Positions 57,901-64,000 of a DNA stretch of 64,000 nucleotides are shown here, in pieces. Source of the DNA: Diadema setosum (taxonomy: Eukaryota; Echinodermata; Echinoidea; Diadematoida; Diadematidae). The position numbers and the translations under genes were made by a program. Every line of letters starts with the position of its first letter. The first letter of the stretch is position 1. The notes below the pieces were generated by a model. The model made no database searches. It was not told where the DNA came from and was given only the letters and a program-made list of their open reading frames with translations. The stretch lies in assembly GCA_033980235.1 (NCBI GenBank), contig CM067066.1:36702277-36766276 (forward strand). Direction: 5' to 3'.

Positions 57901-60008
57901 TCAGCTTTTTATCGATGTATAAATCATGAGGATTGATAATGTCGTTTAGATTTACAGACACTCTAAACAGTGGTCTCCCAGCTCATTACGTATTCATGTC
58001 CGCGAGGTCCATGCATACACGTACGATAAATGCGAAGGCTTTTCAGGACGTTGCGGTCTGACTGGGCAGCGTGCTCTCTCAGCTGTAGAATGATTTTAGT
58101 AGACTTTTGGCCAAAAACCCTTTCCATAGGGTGTCGAACTCCGGGCCTTATATTTGCCTGTTGTCGGACTCATGGGCTGTGTGACTCGTGGGTTGTATGA
58201 CTCATGGACCTTTTTTCTATGTCGAATATCGTGGGCTGAATGACTCAGGTAGGTGTTGGTCTCGTGGGATAATCCCATCTAAACTCCTCATCCCTCCAGC
58301 CCTGGTGATCAGTAATTGCCTGGCTATGGAAAGCTTACCATTCGGGCAGAAGATGCCGATCGAAGTAGTACTTCCGAGGTCATTGCCTGCTGTGCAACGG
58401 GTTGGAAGACACCTGGTCCGTCGAACATCAGCTGAGGAGAGTGTCAATACTGTGGAAGGACCCATTTCTTGGGATCTTTCAGCTACAGAAATGATAGACC
58501 AGTTCAGCGCTGGGTAGGGCTTGTCTCCTTCGTCCACGTGGCATTCAATGAGAAGATCGAATCGAGTCTCGGTGTAGTTATAATCTTGGAACCTGACGTT
58601 TATGATGGCTTCCCGTGGAGGCTCTTAGCAGCAAACAAACCGTCAAACAAACAAAGTGTAAACAAACTGAGAATATTGGGCAGATAGAATGCCATGATAT
58701 CCTTAATTCACTACAGACTTTCTATCAGTCTTATTGCAGACAACATTTTCTATTTTCGTCACTGGGTTAATTCTCTTTCTAAAAATGACAGGCAGATATA
58801 TTGCATCATTTATTCGTTGATTCGTGTGACTGAAGACAGGGGTTAAATGATATTGTTATTTCATATCAGCCACAGCGACCTGGCATTTTCAAGAAATAAT
58901 AAAAGATTAGGCCCTACTCACATCTCGGGGACATGGCGTTCATGCATGCGGCCCTATACGTACAACTCTCCGAGCTGAAATTTCATAAATGTTGCCATTT
59001 CTTTTTACGTTTGCTTTCCTTCATATTACACTTGCTTTAACTCTTATTACTGTTTTTTTTTTTTATTTAGCTGACGCTGTTCTTTATTCCACTTGGAAGA
59101 GAAACCCAAGATTTCTCTCTACCATGAAATGTACTAATACCGCCTGCGTATTTTTTTTTTATTTTTATATTCTTTTAATATTGTTATTTTGTGTCTATTT
59201 AATTGTTTGTTTGTGTGTGTGTGCTTTGATTATCACAATCAGCTGGTCTCCCCTGCGACCTATTTCTTCGACTCCTCCTTTATGCTATAAAGTACTGATC
59301 GAGTTTGATGCTTGTGGCTGGGTAAACTTCATGACTGGGTGGAAAAAAAAAAAGGGGGGGGGGGGGGTCCGTTGGCATGGGGCCACACTCCGTTCCGGGT
59401 CAGAAATGACAAGGAATGAGGTCAGATATCACCCCATTCAGAGTCATGAATTGGGTCAGGGTGACCCCATTCCGGGTCTTGGTGACAAAATTCCAAGTCA
59501 TTTTTGACCCGGAATGGGATGTGACCCCAACGGACCCTTTCCGGGTCAGTTCTGACCCGGATGTTTTTAGAGTATAGTTACCGGGTGGGCAGTGGGGGCA
59601 ACAATCCCCCGCAGCCTGAAGTGGAGTTTTGCAGAGGGGTATCTGGCAATCCTCAGGGTTGCACGTCGGCGTAGGTATAACAGTAGTCGTGGTTGTAGGG
59701 CTGGTTAAAGGAGTAGTCGTAGTAGGCCTGGTTGAAGGAGTAGTCGTAGTAGGGCTGGTTAACGGAGTTGTCGTAGTAGGGCTGGTTGAAGGAGTAGTCG
59801 TAGTAGGGCTGGTTGAAGGAGTAGTTGTTAGGGTAGTTGTTTGAGAGGTGGACGCACGCTGGGCCAGAGGTGGATTTAGACATTCATTTTGTGAAGACGA
59901 TAACGAAGATATACCTGGAGACACAAATAAGATCAATAAGATTGCAGCTACAAAAGCCAAAGTCACTTGTTGGCACGACAGAATAATTTTGTCTCGTCTA
60001 TCAAACAT
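45325..60008 (-). CDS. Adhesion G-protein-coupled receptor, eleven exons
   Basis: Cell-surface receptor of the adhesion class; family members self-cleave at the GPS and signal through G proteins via a tethered agonist. Exons in order: 59582-60008, 58339-58623, 53083-53210, 52445-52591, 51548-51923, 50890-51092, 49659-49820, 47644-47753, 46679-46941, 46380-46446, 45325-45892; 2736 nt, 911 aa, every phase joins. Domains: hydrophobic N-terminus (13-31), Thr/Pro repeats (52-115), half-VWC-like Cys cluster (116-142), Ig-like (~144-237), HormR-like (~239-275), GAIN (~281-576) with GPS cleavage motif HLT (568-570), seven TM helices (~585-825), cytoplasmic tail rich in Ser/Arg. The GPS lacks two of four usual cysteines. 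The domain order does not match a vertebrate subfamily I know; no ortholog assigned. Start uncertain: a phase-1 acceptor at 59915 and a micro-exon at 61601 offer an alternative 5' end. Confidence 0.92.
46035..46240. repeat. (ATT/ATC)n trinucleotide repeat
   Basis: About 200 bp of imperfect TTATCA/TTATTA triplets in a receptor intron; poly-Ile ORFs on both strands are artefacts. Confidence 0.92.
46380..46446 (-). CDS. Receptor exon 10, TM4 end and extracellular loop 2
   Basis: 67 nt: VPLVVTVVSVASKWSAYQHK then T and split Tyr. Phase 1 in, 2 out; next exon begins with the loop-2 Cys. Confidence 0.9.
46679..46941 (-). CDS. Receptor exon 9, TM2 to TM4
   Basis: Encodes KKQPNQILINLCFAMLGLYL, LLHFFCLASVTWMGVEAFNM and HMILKCCIVGWG; FCLASVTWMGVEAFNMY is the TM3 signature of adhesion GPCRs. 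Confidence 0.95.
47255..47620. mobile_element. ~365-bp palindromic MITE beside the TM1 exon donor
   Basis: AGGTATTGTATAGTTTTAGT at the left is inverted to CAACCAAATCTATACAATCC at the right. Arms pair further (TAACTTTTTGCGGGATGATT against ATCATCTCACACACAAAAAAGTT). Ends about 20 bp from the splice donor at 47643. A related fragment is at 11530-11645. Confidence 0.75.
47644..47753 (-). CDS. Receptor exon 8, stalk and TM1
   Basis: Encodes DTQGNYESRALSVISLVGCI and CSVVCLVITLAILLGI. Donor CAG|gttggt is weak and lies close to a MITE end. Phase 2 out. Confidence 0.9.
47760..49658. other. Receptor intron between GPS and TM1 exons
   Basis: Holds GTTT/GT repeats (47895-47967), an 18+ nt poly-T tract, a probable retroelement 3' end (about 48100-48590, with GAATAAAAAGTGAAAAATAA tail) and a (GT)n microsatellite (48959-49039). 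Confidence 0.5.
49659..49820 (-). CDS. Receptor exon 7, GPS motif
   Basis: Encodes ARCAFWNATDNGGAWSSVGV and ICDSYHLTSFCVLM. Cleavage tripeptide HLT is intact. Of the four usual GPS cysteines the first (CAFW) and third (IICD) are present; the second (normally GC, here GV) and fourth (normally CxC, here CDS) are replaced. Confidence 0.92.
49965..50386. mobile_element. ~0.42 kb element with GGGCC..GCGCAG termini and internal tandem units
   Basis: ATAGGGCCTGCGCAGCCGAA at the left is inverted to CACTGCGCCGGCCCTGTAGG at the right. Inside, three related modules each read (A/C)CCGGAA(A/G)TGG..GGGGAGAGA..GAGCTGAGGAC, followed by a poly-T run. Terminal sequence recalls hAT-type MITEs. Confidence 0.65.
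50890..51092 (-). CDS. Receptor exon 6, GAIN beta subdomain
   Basis: Encodes NSQDVAISVFLLDSPKLF, FVASSILSVTIEGAKI and KPVTLQFPVNQ, the strands before the GPS. Phase 1 in, 0 out. Confidence 0.88.
51548..51923 (-). CDS. Receptor exon 5, GAIN domain
   Basis: Starts VAENVIDAVNNILELPES, has several N-glycosylation sequons (NNS, NFT) and ends SLPEAILDLVP in phase 1. Corresponds to the helix-to-strand transition of GAIN. Confidence 0.88.
52445..52591 (-). CDS. Receptor exon 4, GAIN subdomain A start
   Basis: Encodes EDITPDEAESVSDILVNLTS through VISVSATPE, a helical segment typical of the start of GAIN. Phase 0-0. Confidence 0.85.
53083..53210 (-). CDS. Receptor exon 3, HormR-like segment
   Basis: Reads RRCVWDRKGNFRWLDPVYTP then CEQF, the C-terminal half of a hormone-receptor domain (W-D...G...W...P...C). 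The first half and its cysteines are not seen, so the domain may be reduced. Borders GTACAG| and AAA|gtaagt. Confidence 0.8.
53211..55280. other. Receptor intron, 5' of the LINE in + orientation
   Basis: Contains (AC)n at 53450-53476, AAT/AAG triplets near 54510-54562 and several poly-T runs. No exon recognised. Confidence 0.5.
55285..55385 (+). repeat. Short tandem CACACAGCCCACGAGT repeat, plus orientation
   Basis: Repeats of a ~16-bp unit (CACACAGCCCATAAGT, CACACAGCCCACGAGT, TACAGCTCATGAGT). The same unit occurs inverted at 58160-58270, on the other side of the LINE. Confidence 0.6.
55385..57010 (+). pseudogene. Non-LTR retrotransposon, RT to 3' end, 5'-truncated
   Basis: Lies antisense in the largest receptor intron. 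RT motifs: LYCAFIDYRKAFDSV, NIGVRQGENLSPLLFALYIN, FSLMYADDTLILATSENELQ, VNVSKTKVMIF and EYTYLGVVF. After a frameshift near 56040 come YSLMVKSRKMRLPID and LVVPILFYGSEVWG. After a stop near 56388 the frame continues, and after another frameshift near 56690 it ends in a zinc-knuckle-like CNLCNSNRLGDEFHYLFEC (CX2CX12HX3C) and stop at 56937. Endonuclease and ORF1 are absent. Catalytic YADD intact but the copy is dead. Confidence 0.88.
57017..57447. mobile_element. Outer MITE-like element containing another MITE
   Basis: GTAGCTTTAGATTACGCTGG at the left and GCGCGTCTAAAATCTAAAGC at the right are inverted. The inner element 57141-57323 splits it. Confidence 0.55.
57141..57323. mobile_element. 180-bp MITE with GTTTCATAAAGCTGTTCGTA termini, GGGCCC family copy 2
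   Basis: TGTTTCATAAAGCTGTTCGT at the left is inverted to ACGAACAGCTTTATGAAACA at the right, with GACTGGTGATCAGTTC against GAACTGATCACCAGT inside. Outer GGG/CCC borders as in 17544-17703. Confidence 0.82.
58160..58270 (-). repeat. CACACAGCCCACGAGT repeat, inverted copy
   Basis: On the + strand reads GACTCATGGGCTGTGTGACT and CGTGGGCTGAATGACTCA; reverse complement of the units at 55285-55385. Confidence 0.6.
58339..58623 (-). CDS. Receptor exon 2, Ig-like domain
   Basis: Phase 1-1 exon of 285 nt. Reads FDLLIECHVDEGDKPYPALN then WSII, later STVLTLSSADV and CTAGNDLGSTTS: the Cys...Trp...L-x-L...C-x-A-x-N pattern of an Ig fold. Extra Cys flank the second canonical Cys. Confidence 0.85.
59372..59574 (-). 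mobile_element. GGGTCAG-family MITE, minus copy, next to a receptor splice donor
   Basis: Reverse complement of the element at 42464-42692, including ACATCCGGGTCAGAACTGAC at its end. That end lies within about 10 nt of the donor gtaact (59576-59581). Confidence 0.8.
59582..60008 (-). CDS. Receptor exon 1 (or internal exon): Thr/Pro repeats and Cys cluster
   Basis: From ATG at 60008: MFDRRDKIILSCQQ, hydrophobic VTLAFVAAILLILFV, then Thr/Pro-rich repeats of a 9-residue unit like TSPTTTTPS, then six Cys at 116, 121, 126, 136, 137 and 140 (C-x4-C-x4-C-x9-CC-x2-C), like the second half of a VWC domain. Donor CCCG|gtaact, phase 1. The frame is open further upstream to about 60143. Alternatively the exon is 59582-59914, entered at a good acceptor (TGTCTCCAG|) in phase 1, which would make the hydrophobic segment intronic. 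Confidence 0.7.
59690..59845 (-). repeat. 27-bp coding minisatellite (Thr/Pro mucin-like stalk)
   Basis: Five to six tandem copies of a 27-bp unit (GTAGTAGGGCTGGTTGAAGG plus 7 bp on the + strand) encode nine residues each. Likely O-glycosylated spacer; copy number may vary between individuals. Confidence 0.85.
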
Positions 60009-61049
60009 TCTCTTCGCGGTTACACAGAATGGATAACACCGGCGTTCTCTCAATTTAGCGGTGACCACATTATAATCAATACAAATTGCAAAAATTACGA
60101 TATTTATGATAATGATGATAATCAACATCAGCTTCATTATCACAGTGATGACAATTGTTATGACGACAATAATACAGAAATAAAAATGAGTTTACTTTTT
60201 CGTGGTAGCTTCTTTGGTGCATTCATGTACCACAATGTGACACAACCGGACATCCGCGTATATAGGCAAACCGGAGGTCAGAGTTTTATAGATCGGAGGA
60301 AACAATTTGTCCAAGGGTGTGTATGCGGCCCGGCATCTCATGTTTGTCAACTCTATAAATAGAGTCTTAATCCATTCAACACAATTTTTCAACAATAATG
60401 ATTATACAGTATATATCATAATGGCTACCCACTTTGACCCCCCCCCCCCCACAGTTTGTAATGTAATGTTAAAAGCCAGAAAGTAATTAGTTTTCACCTT
60501 CGAACACGTTGCGCCTCATACTAGAGGTATAATTTGTGCTATCTATAAAGGTTATCAAAAAGAACGATTTAATGATGTTTTAGCAATTTAATGATATCTT
60601 GTTAAACTGTGGTACTTCATAATATATCCATTTGGTATTGTTGTTATCATTGCCCGTATGCACGTCGTTCCTGTTCTACTGTACATGCGCCGGGTTCAGG
60701 ATTATCCTGGTGGTAGATCATGTTTGTTTGTTTGTTTATTTGTTTGTAATACCATGTTTGTATGTATATTTGTTCGTTTGTTTGTTTTCTTTCTTTTCAG
60801 CCTGCCGGGCCCGACCGTCTATTGTTAATTATTATACTTTCACTCATAACTACATGATGGCATTTGTGCTTGCACTTTCGTGTGTTTGTTGTAATCTTTA
60901 ATTTCCTGTAGCCTTTTTTTTTTTTTTTTTTTGCAATTAACGCGGATTTTTCCTCTTTTGAACTGCGAAATGTATTCACGTATAAGACGTATATACTACT
61001 AGTAGTATAAAACCACGACTTTCGATTACCCCTCCGTTGTAAACAAGTT

Positions 61050-61348
61050 TCCCTGCTAGAAAGAACACAGTGCCTCACAGTGTGTTCACAGTGTTTTCAC
61101 AATCTTAGTCGACTATGTGAAAACGCTCGATTTGAACATGACTGTGAAGATGATTTCACACTGGGTGTGGTTTTTCACAGAGAGTTCACAATAGTAATGT
61201 GCTGTTTCACACTGTGAATGAATACTAGTAGATGATTCACAATGTGTTCGCAATGTTAAAACACCAGAATTTAACAGTGTGAAAAGATTTCACACTGTGT
61301 TCACAAAGTATTTCACACTGTGGAACACTGTGTTCTTTACAGCAGGGA
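61050..61348. mobile_element. ~300-bp MITE built of TTCACACTGTG motifs
   Basis: Ends TCCCTGCTAGAAAGAACACA and its inverse TGTGTTCTTTACAGCAGGGA. The interior is a series of TTCACAnTGTG and CACAGTGTG motifs in both orientations. Confidence 0.82.
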
Positions 61349-61600
61349 GGTTCTAAAACCTTGTCTCTTCAAGAAGCAGCAGTGCAGATATTGATCGGAG
61401 CGCCTGCTTTTCAATGCTGAGTGACGGAAGAGGATACTACATGCAGTCTAGCAAAACCTCTAAGGCCTGTGTAGATCAAAACAAGTGAAATCTATTTTTA
61501 AACCTTATTTTACAAACACAAAGTTAACAACCAATAAAGTCTGAATGTCTGAGCAATTACAAATGGTGGAAGAAACGGAGCAGAGTAATGCTATACTTAC

Positions 61601-61633
61601 AGGGAGTTGGGTCGGGCACTGAGAAAGATGAAC
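61601..61633 (-). CDS. Candidate 33-nt micro-exon upstream of the receptor
   Basis: On the - strand, TGCTACAG| then 33 nt then |gtaagtat: both borders near consensus. Phase 1-1 reading gives SSFSVPDPTP. The phase fits the alternative acceptor at 59915 of receptor exon 59582-59914, which would produce a receptor whose start lies off the right edge. Its size makes chance occurrence possible. Confidence 0.4.
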
Positions 61634-61886
61634 CTGTAGCATAGAACATAAAATAGAAGGAGAAATTACAGAGAGAAAATAAACAGTAGCGTCGCATTGG
61701 TCAACCCGAAGTGCTTTCTGCATTCAGAATGTTACGGATTAGAGGAAAGAAAAGATTAAAATGTCACAAATCTATTAAATTCAGACTAACAAAAGGGGTG
61801 TCAAAAATTAATGGTCCTGTATATATTGCACAAGCCCCATGTAATGACGTAAGGTTTTCGGCCATGAATCCTCCAAACACATAAAT

Positions 61887-61889
<3 letters not shown>

Positions 61890-61922
<33 letters not shown>
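61890..61922. repeat. (AC)n microsatellite
   Basis: About 16 AC dinucleotides, directly before a retroelement 3' end. Confidence 0.9.
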
Positions 61923-61925
<3 letters not shown>

Positions 61926-61934
61926 GGCACACAT

Positions 61935-62215
61935 AGTTCAAGTTGAGTTCAAGTTGATTTATTTCATTTCCAACAAACAAATGAATAGGAATACAATGAA
62001 ATGTTCGCATATACAGATAATGTCACAAAATCGATACAACACTGTGATGAACATCATAACATGTGATAAAGACACAGGTAAATTATTAACAGAGATACAA
62101 ATAAAATAATGTTATATCACTTTGGTAAAGGCAGATACAAAATTGCTGGAAATGAAGAGGACTGCTAAAAAGCAGAGCTTGTAGTATGCAGTCCCCTCAT
62201 AAAAAATATACACAT
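61935..62215 (-). repeat. Retroelement 3' end with AAAAAGCAGAGCTTGTA signature
   Basis: On the + strand, TTCAAGTTGATTTATTTCA (inverted LINE-type tail) to CTAAAAAGCAGAGCTTGTAG. Same layout as 39037-39340, 39540-39845 and 63400-63590. Confidence 0.65.
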
Positions 62216-62219
62216 TTTT

Positions 62220-63399
62220 TAAAATATTACTTTATCAGACTAACATAATCCAACCTTACAACAACAACAACAAAGCTCTCTTTCAATTTGAATGTTAGGG
62301 GAAAAAAGAAATTAATCAGACATTCCATGTCCATGTTATTCTAAAGATTTTTTATGCCCTGAATGATGTATAGAAGTTTTTAGTAGAACCGTTTATGTAT
62401 GACAATTAAATGTACGAAAAGTAGCGTGTATTCCTACTTTAGCTGTGTGTGTTTCTGCTATCATTATTAGAGAGAGAGAGAGAGAGAGAGTATGTGTGTG
62501 TGTACAAAAAATACTGTGTGTGTGTGTAATCGTAAAACGAATGTAAAAACCGTGCACTCAAGTTCACTAATAAACACAACAAAGAGAGTAATGATACTTG
62601 AAGCCGCTATTTTTTTTTTTCAAAAGGAAAACAACACCCTATAAACCAACAGTAATTTATGTCAAAGCTACATGATAAATCAAATAGGCAAGTATATTCC
62701 TCTGTAAAATCTTCTAAAATCCGTACGTATATAAACACACAGTCATAAAGAGATGTATTATAATCGATGATTTAGCATCCATTATACCCATCTCTGTCCA
62801 GGCTTCGATTGCTTACTATGTGCAGAAATCGAGTACGATTTGATGACTTTTTTGTGTGGTTGATTGATTTGGTTGGTCTGTTTTTATTCCTGTATAGTTT
62901 TCTCCAAGTACAGCGATAAATCAATACAAATGAAAACAAAGCCTCATTTCCATATATGAGTTCTTTAGATGACTAGAAGTATCTGAAATACATGTATTAC
63001 GTTGTTGTTGTTGTTTTGTTTTGTTTTTTTGTAGCCTACTGGACGTGCGAGTCACAATTCACTATTGCGAATGTTGTAAGGTTGTTGCATAATGCAGCGT
63101 ACGGGCAGATATGGAAAAACGCAATAACTTCTATACTGACATAGCGGTGCAATACATTATAGTCTACTTTTCAAGTCTCTTCTTTAATTGTTTACGATTC
63201 GCGTAATTGCTTGCTACGAATCCTTTTATTTCGTATTGTGCACTACAACGATCCTGCTTACCTACCAAGAAGCTACGAATGCATTCATGAAGGAGTAAAC
63301 GATAAATAAAATTTTGTACTGCCAGTGCTTAGAACGTTATTCTGTGATTACTCACTTTAAACACAAAATCGCTAAACGGTGTTGATTGAGCACATTGAT
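62220..63399. other. AT-rich sequence without recognised gene
   Basis: Short (AG)n at 62471-62490 and GTTGTT/poly-T near 63002-63030. No exon recognised. Confidence 0.5.
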
Positions 63400-63590
63400 A
63401 TTTTGATTTGATTTTATTTTATTTTATTGTTCCACATTTCAAAACATCAAACATGATACGATCGATTGAACATAAGATCGAACATAGCGTCGTAAATTAC
63501 AAAAAAAAAAAAGAGAGAAGACAATTTAACAAACATGAAATGTGGGGACCTACTAAAAAGCAAAGCTTGTAATGTATAGGTCCCTGTATA
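63400..63590 (-). repeat. Retroelement 3' end, second right-flank copy
   Basis: TTGATTTGATTTTATTTTAT tail (as + strand) followed by CTAAAAAGCAAAGCTTGTAA and GGTCCCTG. Confidence 0.65.
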
Positions 63591-64000
63591 TATGAAAGTG
63601 TTGGTCTTCTTAAACAACCTAGAAACGAAAACTATGGAAGGAAGGAAAGGGACGTAAAAGAAAAGAGAGCAAAAAGAGCAAAAGAAAGGAATAAAATATA
63701 CGAAAGCATAGCGAAATACAAAGTAGCCACCTGTAACGCGTTTATAAGACTCCTTGTGAAGTTTTGGAAGTTTTGGAAGTATCTAATTTAACATTAAAGT
63801 TTCCATCACTTCTCTTAGTGTTTTATACTTGCCATTGCCTACGAGGCATTGTGATTAATATTATCTCCTTTTATTCATTTTATGTAAACCAATCTTATAA
63901 TTACACGGTTTTACACGGACCCTGTTTGCACCGACAAAAAGAGGACAAAATGACTGCTCTGATTAAACAGGTCAAAGTTATCCAGCTTTGAGAAATAAAG
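63591..64000. other. Right edge, nothing recognised
   Basis: A/G-rich then AT-rich sequence, with no ORF resembling a known family. Confidence 0.5.

Noticed and set aside
58188..58517. 109-codon plus-strand ORF
   Set aside because: Shadow of the Ig-like exon on the opposite strand, which has splice sites, phase and domain support.

Overview
The window looks like nuclear DNA of a marine invertebrate deuterostome, most likely an echinoderm. This rests on short conserved exons in kilobase-scale introns with GT-AG borders, an AT-rich background, very dense microsatellites, many short inverted-repeat (MITE-like) elements, decayed non-LTR retrotransposons and a large fold-back element. The species assignment is an inference. 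No bacterial-type operon, CRISPR array, rRNA or tRNA gene was recognised.

Three protein-coding genes can be assembled exon by exon, with reading phases that agree at every junction. (1) A membrane/renal-type dipeptidase on the + strand: nine exons between 3942 and 15727, with the 5' signal-peptide exon(s) not found. (2) A complete mitochondrial cysteine desulfurase, NFS1, on the - strand: twelve exons from the ATG at 34245 to the stop at 21591, predicted 455 aa, with the catalytic Lys and Cys present and one GC-AG intron. (3) An adhesion G-protein-coupled receptor on the - strand: eleven exons from about 60008 to 45325, 911 aa if translation starts at 60008. Its order is hydrophobic N-terminus, Thr/Pro-rich repeats, a half-VWC-like Cys cluster, an Ig-like domain, a HormR-like segment, GAIN, an atypical GPS and 7TM. 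A 33-nt phase-compatible micro-exon at 61601-61633 suggests that its 5' end may lie outside the window. A possible first exon of a further - strand gene lies at 2482-2598.

Layout: 1-3941 is 5' sequence of the dipeptidase, with an ~0.9 kb inverted-repeat element. 3942-15727 is the dipeptidase gene, and its first visible intron holds a 2.1 kb fold-back element made of two opposing arrays of 53-bp repeats. 15728-21590 is the tail-to-tail interval between dipeptidase and NFS1. 21591-34245 is NFS1, with several MITEs, including one TTAA-flanked palindrome inserted into another MITE. 34246-45324 is a transposon-rich interval with a layered LINE/repeat insertion. 45325-60008 is the receptor gene, with a broken LINE in its largest intron and MITEs abutting two splice donors. 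60009-64000 is upstream or intronic sequence with the micro-exon, one MITE and two LINE 3' ends.

The three genes have unrelated roles (extracellular dipeptide hydrolysis, mitochondrial/cytosolic Fe-S sulfur supply, cell-surface signalling). No functional linkage is implied. The most unusual content is the mobile DNA and the receptor's domain order and GPS.
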